64,000 nt of DNA from Paenibacillus turpanensis. GTDB lineage: Bacteria > Bacillota > Bacilli > Paenibacillales > YIM-B00363. Position numbers and translations under genes: made by a program. The DNA is taken from assembly GCF_011421635.1 (NCBI RefSeq), contig NZ_WTLI01000002.1, positions 347 to 64,346 on the forward strand. The letters are read 5' to 3'. Position 1 is the first letter of the stretch, and the number at the start of each line of letters is the position of its first letter. Below the pieces are notes generated by a model that saw only the letters and a program-made list of their open reading frames with translations, searched no databases and had not been told where the DNA came from. Positions 44,579 through 53,993 of this stretch are shown piece after piece.

Positions 44579-47020
44579 TTAATTTGCGACGATGTTGACC
44601 AGCTTGCCCTTGACGGCGACGACCTTACGGATCGTCTTGCCACTGATCGCCTCGTTTACTTTGTCAAGACCTTTCGCAAATGCCTCCAGATCACTGCCAT
44701 CCAGCTCCTTGGACACTTTAGCGCGTTCCACAATTTTTCCGTTCACCTGAATGACGATTTCCACCTCGTCCTCAACGGTAAACGCCTCATCGTACTGCGG
44801 CCATGACGTATACGTAATCGTGCCGCTGTGCCCCAGCTTCTCCCACAGCTCTTCCGCCAAATGCGGAGCAATCGGAGCAAGCAGCTGCACGAAGCTTACC
44901 ATTGCCGATTTCGGCAGCACATCCTGCTTATACGCTTCGTTTACGAAGATCATCAGCTGGCTGATCGCTGTGTTAAAGCGCAGCGCCTCCATATCCTCGG
45001 TCACTTTCTTAATCGTCTTATGGAGCACCCGGTTAAACTCATCCGCTGCTTCAGCCTCTGTAATTTTACTGTTCAACGCACCGTCATCCGTGACGAACAA
45101 ACGATATACGCGCGCCAGGAAGCGGTATGCGCCCTCTACTCCGTTCGTGTTCCATGGCTTCGTCGCCTCCAGCGGCCCCATAAACATCTCGTACAAACGC
45201 AGCGTATCCGCACCGTATTCGTTGACAATGTCGTCCGGGTTAACGACGTTCCCGCGCGACTTACTCATCTTCTCGTTGTTTGTGCCAAGGATCATGCCTT
45301 GGTTGACGAGCTTATGGAACGGCTCCTTCGTCGACACTACGCCGATATCGTAAAGCACCTTATGCCAGAAACGGGCATACAGCAGGTGAAGCACGGCGTG
45401 CTCGGCGCCGCCAATATACAGATCAACAGGCAGCCAGCGTTGTTGCTTTTCCTGCGAGCACAGCTCCTCGGAATTGTGCGGATCGATAAAGCGCAGGTAA
45501 TACCAGCAGCTTCCCGCCCACTGCGGCATCGTGTTCGTTTCGCGGCGGCCCTTCTTGCCGGTCAACGGATCGGTTACTTCCAGCCACTCGGTTACATTTG
45601 CCAGTGGCGATTCACCGGTACCGGAAGGCTTGATCTCATCAACGTCCGGCAGCACCAGCGGCAGCTGATCCTCCGGCACCGTCGTCATGGTGCCGTCTTC
45701 CCAGTGAATAACCGGGATCGGCTCGCCCCAATAACGCTGACGGCTGAACAGCCAGTCGCGCAGACGGTAGGTCACCTTCTTCGAACCCTTGCCGTTCTGC
45801 TCCAGCCATTCGATCGCCTTGGCAATCGCCTGCTCCGTGTTCAAGCCGTTCAAGAAGTCGGAATTCACATGCGCGCCGTCTCCGGCAAACGCTTCTTCCT
45901 CGACGTTACCGCCCTCAACAACCTCGACAATCGACAGCTCAAACTTCTTCGCAAATTCCCAGTCGCGCTGATCGTGGCCCGGAACGGCCATAATTGCGCC
46001 GGTGCCATATCCGCCAAGAACGTAGTCGGCGATCCAAACCGGAATCTTCGCACCGTTCACCGGGTTAATCGCATAAGCTCCGGTAAATACGCCCGTTTTA
46101 TCCTTCGCAAGGTCGGTACGCTCCAGATCGCTCTTGCGCGCCGCCTGGTCCTGATATGTCTTCACTGCTTCCGCCTGTGCCGGTGTCGCAATTTTCGCTA
46201 CAAGCTCATGCTCTGGAGCAAGCACACAGTAGGTTGCCCCGAACAGTGTATCCGGTCGTGTCGTAAATACAGTAATCGACTCGCCGGCGCTTCCGTCGAT
46301 CTCGAATACGACTTCCGCACCTGTCGATTTGCCGATCCAGTTGCGCTGCATATCCTTAATGCTTTCGGACCAATCCAGCTCCTCCAGGTCCTCCAGCAAT
46401 CTTTCGGCATATTCGGTAATGCGCAGCATCCACTGGCGCATCGGCATGCGGATAACCGGATGCCCGCCGCGCTCGCTCTTGCCGTCGATGACCTCTTCGT
46501 TCGCAAGCACCGTGCCCAGAGCCGGACACCAGTTTACAGGCACTTCTGCAACGTAGGCGAGACCTTTTTTATACAATTGAATAAAAATCCACTGCGTCCA
46601 CTTGTAATAGTCCGGATCGGTCGTACTGAACTCCCGGTCCCAATCGTACGAGAAGCCAAGCGACTTAATTTGTCTGCGGAAATTATCGATATTGACGAAT
46701 GTAATATCGCGCGGATGCTTACCGGTATCAAGGGCATGCTGCTCCGCCGGCAGTCCAAACGCATCCCAGCCCATCGGATGAAGCACGTCAAAGCCGCGCA
46801 TCCGCTTATAGCGGGATACAATATCCGTTGCCGTATAACCCTCCGGATGCCCTACATGCAATCCTGCCCCGGATGGATACGGGAACATATCCAGCGCGTA
46901 AAACTTTGGCTTGGACGCGTCGTCCAGTACTTTAAATGTTTTATTCTGCTCCCAATACGCCTGCCATTTCGGCTCAATGCTTTGCGGGCGGTAACCGCGC
47001 CCTTCTTCATGCTGGCTCAT
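44579..47020 (-). CDS. leuS: Leucyl-tRNA synthetase
   Basis: Charges tRNA-Leu. The 813-aa class I synthetase has the HIGH-like motif in [18 protein letters not shown], a CP1 editing domain (about 220-400; [13 protein letters not shown]), [10 protein letters not shown] and the C-terminal anticodon-binding region. The start at 47020 follows GGGAGG. It is controlled by a T-box leader with a CUC specifier. It lies between comER and a LysE-type exporter. Confidence 0.98.
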   Translation of the reverse strand: MSQHEEGRGYRPQSIEPKWQAYWEQNKTFKVLDDASKPKFYALDMFPYPSGAGLHVGHPEGYTATDIVSRYKRMRGFDVLHPMGWDAFGLPAEQHALDTGKHPRDITFVNIDNFRRQIKSLGFSYDWDREFSTTDPDYYKWTQWIFIQLYKKGLAYVAEVPVNWCPALGTVLANEEVIDGKSERGGHPVIRMPMRQWMLRITEYAERLLEDLEELDWSESIKDMQRNWIGKSTGAEVVFEIDGSAGESITVFTTRPDTLFGATYCVLAPEHELVAKIATPAQAEAVKTYQDQAARKSDLERTDLAKDKTGVFTGAYAINPVNGAKIPVWIADYVLGGYGTGAIMAVPGHDQRDWEFAKKFELSIVEVVEGGNVEEEAFAGDGAHVNSDFLNGLNTEQAIAKAIEWLEQNGKGSKKVTYRLRDWLFSRQRYWGEPIPVIHWEDGTMTTVPEDQLPLVLPDVDEIKPSGTGESPLANVTEWLEVTDPLTGKKGRRETNTMPQWAGSCWYYLRFIDPHNSEELCSQEKQQRWLPVDLYIGGAEHAVLHLLYARFWHKVLYDIGVVSTKEPFHKLVNQGMILGTNNEKMSKSRGNVVNPDDIVNEYGADTLRLYEMFMGPLEATKPWNTNGVEGAYRFLARVYRLFVTDDGALNSKITEAEAADEFNRVLHKTIKKVTEDMEALRFNTAISQLMIFVNEAYKQDVLPKSAMVSFVQLLAPIAPHLAEELWEKLGHSGTITYTSWPQYDEAFTVEDEVEIVIQVNGKIVERAKVSKELDGSDLEAFAKGLDKVNEAISGKTIRKVVAVKGKLVNIVAN

Positions 47021-47046
47021 CGTATTTCCTCCCTTTTGTTCGCACA

Positions 47047-47427
47047 AAAAAACCTCTCGCCGCTAGCAGCATTTCTGCTAGGGACGAGAGGTATGCTTTA
47101 CCTATCCCGTGGTACCACCCTGTTTAACGGCCGCGAGTCTAAGGAGCACGCAAGGCATCCGTAGATTTCACTTTCCACCGCCGCTGCAGCCCTCCTAGGA
47201 GCTCGATCGCATACGAACCGGTGTACCGTTCACTTATTCGCCCTTAACGCCGGCTTACGCCACAGGTTTGCCCGAATGCCTCACGGCTTACGTCCGGCCT
47301 TTGTCCTGCAGAGCTCCGAGGCGAGTTCGTTCCCTTTGTCTGCCGGTTCCCACCCTTCACCGGCTCTCTGAAAGACAATCAAGGAAGTACTGCTCCTCAT
47401 CAAAGCTTTTCTTTGTAGAACTTAGTT
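47047..47427 (-). promoter_or_regulatory. T-box riboswitch of leuS (leucine CUC specifier)
   Basis: Long untranslated leader that senses uncharged tRNA-Leu. On the minus strand it contains a stem I with AGGAGCAGTA near its base (about 47398-47389) and the distal loop GGTGGGAACCGG. The specifier is GAA-CUC (codon at 47325-47323), and the T-box sequence GGGTGGTACCACGG lies at 47120-47107. It ends in a terminator hairpin (47092-47052) with seven T. This explains the roughly 540 bases without a gene between leuS and the LysE gene. Confidence 0.93.
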
Positions 47428-47433
47428 GACGAT

Positions 47434-47463
47434 ATTATAGAAAAACAATAGGCGCGCTGTCAA
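47434..47463 (-). promoter_or_regulatory. Sigma-A promoter of leuS
   Basis: On the minus strand TTGACA (47463-47458), an 18-base spacer and TATAAT (47439-47434): both boxes are perfect. Confidence 0.9.
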
Positions 47464-47559
47464 GTTTTTGCAGTTATATTCCGCGATTAAACTTAATAAA
47501 TTGTACAAGGCTTACAAGCTCTATTCTGCCAAACTACACACAAAAAAGGGAGTTGTGCA

Positions 47560-48231
47560 ATGAGTATCTTCGTCAGCTATATCTTACTCGGGCTTTCGCT
47601 TGCAGCACCGATCGGTCCGGTCAACGCCGCTCAGCTGGACAAAGGCATCCGGTTCGGCTTTTGGCACGCTTGGCTGGTGGGCCTTGGAGCCATGGTTGCA
47701 GACGCCATTTTTATGCTGCTCATCTACTTCGGCTGCGCCCACTTCCTAAGCACCCCTTTTATGAAAACATTTCTTTGGTCCTTTGGCTGCTTTGTCCTCC
47801 TATACTGCGGGATCGACAGCATCCGAAATGCAAACGGCATTATGACCCGGGGTGGCGATGGTCCGGAATCACCGATCCGCTCCTTCTCCTCCGGTTTTTT
47901 CATGACCTTGACGAATCCGCTCAGCATTTTATTTTGGCTGGGAATTTATGGATCCATCCTCGCCAAAACGGCGGAATCCTACGCCACTAAGGATTTGCTG
48001 CTGTACAGCTCCGGCATTTTTATCGGACTGTTCCTATGGGATGTAACAATGGCCCTCGTCGCTAGTCTGTTCAGCAGATTCATCCGCAGAGGCGCACTCG
48101 TTTTCATCACAAAGCTTGCTGGCCTATCCCTGATCGGCTTCGGCGTCTATTTCGGCTGGGAGGCCATTAAATTAATGGCTTCACGCGTCTCGTATGACCT
48201 TCCTTATTTTTCTTCCATTTTTTCCGCATAA
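47560..48231 (+). CDS. LysE/RhtB-family amino-acid exporter
   Basis: A 223-aa inner-membrane exporter with about six transmembrane segments. The N-terminal signature AAPIGPVNAAQLDKGIRFG and the FFMTLTNPLSILFWLGIY segment are typical of LysE-type translocators. GGGAG precedes the ATG. Its 3' end overlaps the convergent permease gene by 65 bases. The substrate is not predictable. Confidence 0.88.
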   Translation: MSIFVSYILLGLSLAAPIGPVNAAQLDKGIRFGFWHAWLVGLGAMVADAIFMLLIYFGCAHFLSTPFMKTFLWSFGCFVLLYCGIDSIRNANGIMTRGGDGPESPIRSFSSGFFMTLTNPLSILFWLGIYGSILAKTAESYATKDLLLYSSGIFIGLFLWDVTMALVASLFSRFIRRGALVFITKLAGLSLIGFGVYFGWEAIKLMASRVSYDLPYFSSIFSA

Positions 48232-49519
48232 ACAGAACGACGATGCCAATCAGCAGCACAAATGCCAAGCTGATAAAAAAGCCGGGACGACTCATCGGGT
48301 CAAAGAGCGTCCCTGATGCCGCAATGAAAATCAAAATTACGGCACCAATCGTTTTGATGTGCCCCCACGCACTGAGCTTAAGCAGCTTCCGAGCCGCAAA
48401 CACCATAAACAGCCATGAATAAAGCAGCATTAAGCCGCCTGCTGTCGTAATATACTCGTACACCTTCTGCGGCAGCAGCAGCGCCGTAACAATCGAAACC
48501 GTCATGCCTGCGACAGTAAGCAGCAGCGACATGTACGGTAAATTTTTTTTCGTTTTTTTCGTCAGAAGCTTGGGAGCATCCCCCGCCTCCGCAATCGTGA
48601 ACATCATTTGCGTTACTGAAAATAAGGACGCCACCAGGCTGGAAAAGCCGGCGATGATCAGTACCCCATTAAAAATATGGACAATCACCGTATAGTGCAG
48701 GTCATTTAAAGCTGTTACAAAAGGGCTTTCGTCTGTTGTAAAGTTTTCCAAGGGGGCAAGCAGCATCGCAAAGCCGATCGACACAATATACAACCAAGCG
48801 ATGACTGACAGCATGACCAGGCCGGATTTAGGAGCATCCTTCGGGTTTTTCAGCTGGCCGGCCATAATCCCCATCACTTCAATTCCCGCAAATGCAAAAA
48901 ACACATAAATAAGCGCCGTCCACATCCCCATAAAGCCGTGTGAAAAGAAATCGCTCATTTGCTGCGGGGTGTGCATGTGGGCGTTTTCTTGCCCCAACAC
49001 CCCCGAAATAACGAGTACCGCCAGCACAACAAACAACAGAATCGCCGTTATTTTGACTACGGCAAATATATTTTCCGCCTTCTCAAAGCCCTTCGTTCCA
49101 AGCAAAACAATCCCGACCCCTAACAACGCGTAAATCGCAGCCAGCAGCCATAGCGGAACGTTCGGAAACCAGAACCGGGTAAACAAGCCGATCGCCGTCA
49201 GCTGGCTTCCTAATATTAAAATTTCCGACAGCCAGTAAATCCACCCGTGGCTAAAGCCGGCCCAACGCCCGAAGGCATTGGTGGAATACGCCCGAAACGA
49301 GCCCTTTTCCGCATGCTGCGCAATCATACTGGCTAATGAATTGTACACAAAATACGTTCCTATCGCCGCTACTAAAAATAAAATCAGGACCGAAAATCCG
49401 CTCTGCTCAATGGCCAAGCTGGAACCAAGAAAAAAACCGGTGCCGGTTGTGAAGCCGAGTCCGAGAATGGCCAGCTTCCACCAATTCAAATCCCCCGTCT
49501 GTTGTGATTTTCCGCCCAT
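48167..49519 (-). CDS. APC-superfamily amino-acid permease
   Basis: A 450-aa permease with about 12 transmembrane helices. The first helix carries the APC signature LGLGFTTGTGFFLGSS; FFAFAGIEVMGIMAGQLKNP is the helix-6 region, followed by a hydrophilic loop. The start at 49519 has GGAGG nine bases upstream. The very basic tail (MRKKWKKNKEGHTRRVKPLI) is encoded by the segment that overlaps the LysE gene on the other strand. The substrate is unknown. Confidence 0.9.
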   Translation of the reverse strand: MGGKSQQTGDLNWWKLAILGLGFTTGTGFFLGSSLAIEQSGFSVLILFLVAAIGTYFVYNSLASMIAQHAEKGSFRAYSTNAFGRWAGFSHGWIYWLSEILILGSQLTAIGLFTRFWFPNVPLWLLAAIYALLGVGIVLLGTKGFEKAENIFAVVKITAILLFVVLAVLVISGVLGQENAHMHTPQQMSDFFSHGFMGMWTALIYVFFAFAGIEVMGIMAGQLKNPKDAPKSGLVMLSVIAWLYIVSIGFAMLLAPLENFTTDESPFVTALNDLHYTVIVHIFNGVLIIAGFSSLVASLFSVTQMMFTIAEAGDAPKLLTKKTKKNLPYMSLLLTVAGMTVSIVTALLLPQKVYEYITTAGGLMLLYSWLFMVFAARKLLKLSAWGHIKTIGAVILIFIAASGTLFDPMSRPGFFISLAFVLLIGIVVLFMRKKWKKNKEGHTRRVKPLI

Positions 49520-49585
49520 ACTGCATTCCTCCAATTATGAAAGGTCTGCATAGTGTTTGAAAAAAACACGCTTTTATGCGGCAAG

Positions 49586-49638
49586 AAAAAGGCGACCCGA
49601 TCCAGAAGAACTCTCTCCTGGACCGATCGCCTGTTTTT
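49586..49638. terminator. Terminator after the peptide-binding protein gene
   Basis: An imperfect stem AGGCGA-CCGATCCAG pairs with CTGGACC-GATCGCCT, with A-runs to the left and T-runs to the right. It can serve the minus-strand gene and works in the other direction too. Confidence 0.7.
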
Positions 49639-49658
49639 TGCTTAGGATTGAAATAAGG

Positions 49659-51302
49659 CTACTCTATATACCCTCGATCAAAATGGATGTCTCCCTTGTA
49701 ATCCAGGTACACTTCGCGAAGTCCGGGATGCTGCAGCCAAGACCCGGAATAATAGTAAATAGGAATAACGACGGCTTCCTCAACGAGGAGCTTTTCTGCA
49801 GCAAACATCGCCTGCATTCGCTTCTCCGACTCTTTTAGGGTGTAGGCTTCCTTAATCAGATTGTTATACTGCTCATTCCGCCAGCCGGAGGTGTTGTTTG
49901 CCGATGAGGTGCTCCACATGGAAAGAAACGCGAGGGGGTCATTAAATTCTGCCGCCCAGCCGCCCCTCGCGACATGGTAATTGCCGAATTCCATCGTGCT
50001 TAGGAACGCATCCCATGCAAGCGGCTCGATTTTCACCCGTACGCCCAGGCTTTCCTTCCACATGGCCGCGGCCGCCTCGGCAATTCGCTGGTGGTCTTCA
50101 TTTTGGTTAATGACGAAACGGATTTCCGGCAGCTCGGACATGCCCGCCTGCTTCAATCCCTCGGCCAGCAGTCTGCGGGCCTCCTCCGTATGCTGTGCGG
50201 GGACGGCGGCTCCCGCTTGGGAGCGGAAATCGCCGGCCGCGCCCTCCGCTCCCCGGATCCCCTCGGGCACGAAACCAAGCGCCTCGCGCTGTTCCGTGAG
50301 CCCGGCGCGCTGGAGCAGCTCGCTCCGGCTGAGCGTCATCGATAAAGCCATGCGGATTGCCGGCTGGTTAAAAGGCGGCTCCAGCGCATTTACCGCCAAA
50401 TAATAAACCGAGCCGATGCCTTTGCTTTTCAAGCTCGGCTGGAGCGTACCCAGCTCACCCGGCATAAACTCGCGGTACGGCCGGCCGGCCCAGTCCAGCT
50501 TACCGCTGGCGAAAAGCGAGAGCTCCTGCTTACCATCCGGCACCATGCTTAAATGCGCTTCGCTGAAGCGTATTTCGCCCGCATCGTAATACGTTTCATT
50601 TTTCTTCAGAACGATTCGTTCCTTCGACTTCCATTCTGTCAGCTGGAATGGGCCGTTCGTAATCAAGCCGGTTCCTGTTGTAAAGCCCTGGAACCCTTCA
50701 GCACGAACGGAAGCAGAATGCACCGGAAAAAATGTAGTCTGCGAAACCAATGCATCCATAAATGGAGCAGGATATTGCAGAGTAAGCTCCAGCGTGCGTT
50801 CATCGACGGCCTTTACTCCGACCTCGTTAAAATCGGCAATGGCGCCTTCATGATAAGCCTTGGCATTTTTCAAATAAAAAAATTGATAAGCGTACGGCGA
50901 CTGCTTTTGCCTTTCAGGCGCAAGCGCCCGCTGCCAAGCGTACACAAAATCGCCGGCCTTCACCGGATCACCGTTGCTCCATTTCGCAGATTCACGCAGT
51001 GTAAAGGTGTAGGTTAACCCATCCTCCGACACGGTCCAGCGCTCCGCAACAGCCGGGACATACTTCCCCGTATCTCCTTCTTCCCGGGTAAGCCCCTCCA
51101 TCACATGATTAATAACCGTGACAGAGCTGATATCCTGCGCCGCTGCGGGATCGAGCGTCACCGGATCCTCCCCGACATTCAGCCGGAACACCGATCGGAT
51201 GCTCCCGCTCCCTTCCCCCGCTTGTCCATAAAACGAAAATACGGCAGCAATCGCAACCGCAACCAATGGCAGCCAATAGAAAAGAAGTTTCCCCATCCTC
51301 AT
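49659..51302 (-). CDS. Extracellular peptide-binding protein, OppA/SBP_bac_5 family
   Basis: A 547-aa solute-binding protein. SBP_bac_5 signatures include DPVTLDPAAAQDISS, YVPAVAERWTVSEDGLTYTF and KWSNGDPVKAGDFVYAWQRAL. The N-terminus is a hydrophobic helix (LLFYWLPLVAVAIAAVFSF) without a lipobox cysteine, so it is either secreted or anchored by an uncleaved helix, unlike usual OppA lipoproteins. No permease or ATPase genes are adjacent. The ATG at 51302 is preferred over the GTG one codon earlier. It starts 24 bases after the yqeM stop. Peptide as ligand is inferred. Confidence 0.88.
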   Translation of the reverse strand: MRMGKLLFYWLPLVAVAIAAVFSFYGQAGEGSGSIRSVFRLNVGEDPVTLDPAAAQDISSVTVINHVMEGLTREEGDTGKYVPAVAERWTVSEDGLTYTFTLRESAKWSNGDPVKAGDFVYAWQRALAPERQKQSPYAYQFFYLKNAKAYHEGAIADFNEVGVKAVDERTLELTLQYPAPFMDALVSQTTFFPVHSASVRAEGFQGFTTGTGLITNGPFQLTEWKSKERIVLKKNETYYDAGEIRFSEAHLSMVPDGKQELSLFASGKLDWAGRPYREFMPGELGTLQPSLKSKGIGSVYYLAVNALEPPFNQPAIRMALSMTLSRSELLQRAGLTEQREALGFVPEGIRGAEGAAGDFRSQAGAAVPAQHTEEARRLLAEGLKQAGMSELPEIRFVINQNEDHQRIAEAAAAMWKESLGVRVKIEPLAWDAFLSTMEFGNYHVARGGWAAEFNDPLAFLSMWSTSSANNTSGWRNEQYNNLIKEAYTLKESEKRMQAMFAAEKLLVEEAVVIPIYYYSGSWLQHPGLREVYLDYKGDIHFDRGYIE

Positions 51303-51326
51303 CACGTTTTTCTCCCCACACTTTTG

Positions 51327-52094
51327 TTAAGGTTTGTAGGCAATAAAAAACATTCGTTCCGTACTTTCGTCCACCTCGTCAAACGAAAAATCCGCACAGG
51401 CTCGTACTCTATCGAATCCGGAAGCCCTGAGCCACTCTATGATTTCACCGGGCTCATAGGCCCGTTGAATATGCTTTTCTTCCACGCGCCGATAGAAGCC
51501 CCCATGCTCCTGAATGAAAAATGTCAGCTCATGCGAGATCTCGCTGCGTTCCCCGTCCCATTCGCTCGTCCATAAATATGCGATTTCCTCTTCTCGCAGC
51601 AAAAACGGCTGTTCCTCGGCAAAACGGGGCAGCATGGACGGATGATGGAGATCAAAAACAAATCGGCCGCCTGGGGCAAGTCCTTCATAAACGGCTCGAA
51701 ACGTATCTCTCACATCTCTATCATACCGTAAATAGTTTAGACAATCGCAGAAGGAAAACACGAAATCAGCCGGGCGCTCAGGCGCCCAGCTGCGCATATC
51801 TCCTTCCTCAAAGGCGGCCGAGCCTCCGGCCGCTTTCATCGCCCCTGCGGCAACGGCAGCTTTCCGCCGCGCTACGTTAATCATCGCAGGAGACAAATCG
51901 ATGCCGGTTACGTTCCAGCCCAGCTGAGCCAGCGGGATCGATACGTTGCCCGTCCCGCAGCCGAGATCGACGGCGAGTCCCGGAGCATCTCCGCTGTCCC
52001 ATACCTGGAGGGCAAACTCTACCCAGTCCCCGTAAGGCATGTCCTCCATCAGCCGATCGTAGACATCGGCAAATCCGGTATAGGACGCACTCAT
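51327..52094 (-). CDS. yqeM: Class I SAM-dependent methyltransferase (YqeM-like)
   Basis: A 255-aa Rossmann methyltransferase with the SAM motif AVDLGCGTGNVSIPLAQLG, then VTGIDLSPAMI, and DFVFSFCDCLNYL as motif III/IV. The substrate is unknown in the family. It corresponds to B. subtilis yqeM by position in the yqeG-yqeM cluster. It starts within the end of the S1-domain gene (ATGA overlap). In B. subtilis comER follows; here leuS, two transporters and a binding protein lie between. Confidence 0.85.
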   Translation of the reverse strand: MSASYTGFADVYDRLMEDMPYGDWVEFALQVWDSGDAPGLAVDLGCGTGNVSIPLAQLGWNVTGIDLSPAMINVARRKAAVAAGAMKAAGGSAAFEEGDMRSWAPERPADFVFSFCDCLNYLRYDRDVRDTFRAVYEGLAPGGRFVFDLHHPSMLPRFAEEQPFLLREEEIAYLWTSEWDGERSEISHELTFFIQEHGGFYRRVEEKHIQRAYEPGEIIEWLRASGFDRVRACADFSFDEVDESTERMFFIAYKP

Positions 52095-53050
52095 GGCCTG
52101 GAGTCCTCGGCGGAGCCGGTTTCACCGCTCGTTGCAGCGGCAGCATGATCCCCAGCACCCTCCTCCGGCTCCGAGCCTTTCATGTACGTCCAGCTTCCGC
52201 GCTGGACGGCAAGCCCGTCCCTCATCAGCTTGCCGAGTGCTCGTTTAAACGCGCTTTTGCTGATGCCAAACCGCTTCAGGATCACGTCGGCTGGCGTTTC
52301 ATCGGAATACGGCATCGCCCCGTTCGGGCGCTCCGACAAGAAGGCGTAAATCCGGTCGGCATCCTCGGTATGGGCAACTTGCTTCAGCGGACGCATCGTC
52401 AAGTTGACCCGGCCGTCCTCCTCACGCACAAAGCTGACCCGCACTTCGACCTTTTCGCCCACGCGAAGCTGGCGCGTCCGCTCGCGCTCATGAATGAAGC
52501 CGAGCACGCCATAGCCGAGCACACCTGCATCACATACCACGAACGAGCCCATTTGCAAAGACTTGTACACAATGGCCTCGACCGTCCTGTTTTTCCAAGT
52601 AGCCGGAGCACGCACGCATAACGGCGCCAGCTCTTCCTCACGTGCCGGCTTAGCCAGCAGGCGGCCCTGCTTGTCGCGGTCAACCGTTACGTACACCCGG
52701 TCCCCCACCTGCGGATGCAGCGCGGGGAGCTCCGGAAGCGTGTTCGCCGGAAGCAGCAGCTGCCTTCCGAGCCCGAATTCGAGAAAGCAGCCCATCTTCG
52801 GATGAATATCGGCAACCTCCAGCAGTCCGGTTTCGCCGTACTGCAGAAAAGGCTTCCTCATCGTTGCTGCCGGGCGGTCGTTCGTATCGTGGTACAAAAA
52901 CACCTCGACCTGATCTCCGACTTTAATGGAGCCCTCGATTTCATTGTAATGCAGCAGCACTTCCCGATCGCCATCGGTAACAAAAAAGCCGTAAGGGGAA
53001 ACCTCACGGTCAACGGTAAGTGTTACGGTAATTCCGGCTTCTAAAGTCAT
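52091..53050 (-). CDS. cvfB: S1-domain RNA-binding protein CvfB
   Basis: A 319-aa protein with three S1/OB-like domains (about residues 1-65, 66-140, 145-215) and a C-terminal winged helix (about 225-285; TPADVILKRFGISKSAFKRALGKL broken by turns), the CvfB/YitL layout. CvfB in Staphylococcus influences virulence and competence gene expression. The ATG at 53050 overlaps the rsfS stop by four bases, and the end overlaps yqeM by four bases, so it is embedded in this operon, unlike in B. subtilis. The last 40 residues are acidic and low-complexity. Confidence 0.88.
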   Translation of the reverse strand: MTLEAGITVTLTVDREVSPYGFFVTDGDREVLLHYNEIEGSIKVGDQVEVFLYHDTNDRPAATMRKPFLQYGETGLLEVADIHPKMGCFLEFGLGRQLLLPANTLPELPALHPQVGDRVYVTVDRDKQGRLLAKPAREEELAPLCVRAPATWKNRTVEAIVYKSLQMGSFVVCDAGVLGYGVLGFIHERERTRQLRVGEKVEVRVSFVREEDGRVNLTMRPLKQVAHTEDADRIYAFLSERPNGAMPYSDETPADVILKRFGISKSAFKRALGKLMRDGLAVQRGSWTYMKGSEPEEGAGDHAAAATSGETGSAEDSRP

Positions 53051-53394
53051 GCGTGCTCCACTACCTTCGCATCCGACCACAGACGCTCGATATTGTAATA
53101 TTCGCGCTCCTCGCGGTGGAAGATGTGCACCACAACATCTCCAAGGTCGACCAGCACCCAGCGGGCACTGTCCATGCCTTCGATCCCTTTCACATTCACA
53201 TTGAGCTCATGCGCCGTTTTGCGAATCTCGTTTGCGATCGCCTGAACCTGTGTGTCAGAGTTACCGTGGCAAATAATAAAGTAATCGGCAATCAAGGAAA
53301 TGTTCGTAAGGTTCAATACGATGATGTTGCCCGCCTTCTTATCTTCCGCCGCTTTGTATGCCGCGTGCATGAGCTTTTCCGAGTTCGTAACCAA
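53047..53394 (-). CDS. rsfS: Ribosomal silencing factor RsfS
   Basis: A 115-aa protein that binds ribosomal protein L14 and blocks subunit joining in starvation (YqeL). Typical features are IADYFIICHGNSDTQVQAI and GDVVVHIFHREEREYYNIERLW. The start is a TTG at 53394 with GGAGG eight bases upstream. Confidence 0.95.
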   Translation of the reverse strand: MVTNSEKLMHAAYKAAEDKKAGNIIVLNLTNISLIADYFIICHGNSDTQVQAIANEIRKTAHELNVNVKGIEGMDSARWVLVDLGDVVVHIFHREEREYYNIERLWSDAKVVEHA

Positions 53395-53414
53395 TAGCCT
53401 TACCTCCTATAAAA

Positions 53415-53993
53415 TCATTCGTTTGGGAACGGCTGTAATAGGCCGTTGCGTGCAAGAACCGTTAATGGATAAATGCGTTTTTCTTTCCCTATCAAAAATT
53501 GGATCGTCGTTCCGAATGCGGCAGCCAGAGATTTTTCCAAGCTCCGCTCGGCAATTAGACGAATTTGCTCAACACCCGGGAAGCTTCGGCCCGGTTCAAT
53601 GTAGTCTGCCAAACAAACGACTTTGTCCAGCAGCGTCATATGCTCCCGGCCCGAGGTGTGATAACGAATCGCATCGAGCACCTCTTCATCCTGGATGCCG
53701 TACATCCGCTTCGCTGCTTCCGCACCTACAGGGGCATGCCACAGCTCCTTGTCGTAATCCAGCACGTCGCTGCGAAGACCGTATTCCACAATCCATTCGC
53801 GCTGCTTCTCAATTGGCCAAAATTTCGCGACGTCATGCATCAAGGCGGCCAAATCGGCTTTTACCGGGTCTGCGCCGTAACGTTCTGCCAGCACCTTGGC
53901 ACTTTCGATCACACCCAAGGTGTGAAGCCAGCGCTTTTCCGGCATTTGCGACTTCACGCTTTCCGCTATTTCATTTCGGGACCATGGTTTCAT
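53415..53993 (-). CDS. yqeK: HD-domain nucleotide hydrolase YqeK (symmetrical Ap4A hydrolase)
   Basis: A 192-aa HD-domain protein. The metal-binding residues are H24, H53-D54, H86, H112 and D130 (LMHDVAKF, WHAPVG, YHTSG, LADYIEPGR). Members of this family hydrolyse diadenosine tetraphosphate symmetrically. The start overlaps the nadD end, and the gene precedes rsfS, the conserved nadD-yqeK-rsfS order. Confidence 0.95.
   Translation of the reverse strand: MKPWSRNEIAESVKSQMPEKRWLHTLGVIESAKVLAERYGADPVKADLAALMHDVAKFWPIEKQREWIVEYGLRSDVLDYDKELWHAPVGAEAAKRMYGIQDEEVLDAIRYHTSGREHMTLLDKVVCLADYIEPGRSFPGVEQIRLIAERSLEKSLAAAFGTTIQFLIGKEKRIYPLTVLARNGLLQPFPNE

Noticed and set aside
44828-47164. 778-codon plus-strand ORF opposite leuS
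   Set aside because: Shadow of leuS and its T-box; no binding site, no domain, and the opposite strand is an unambiguous synthetase.
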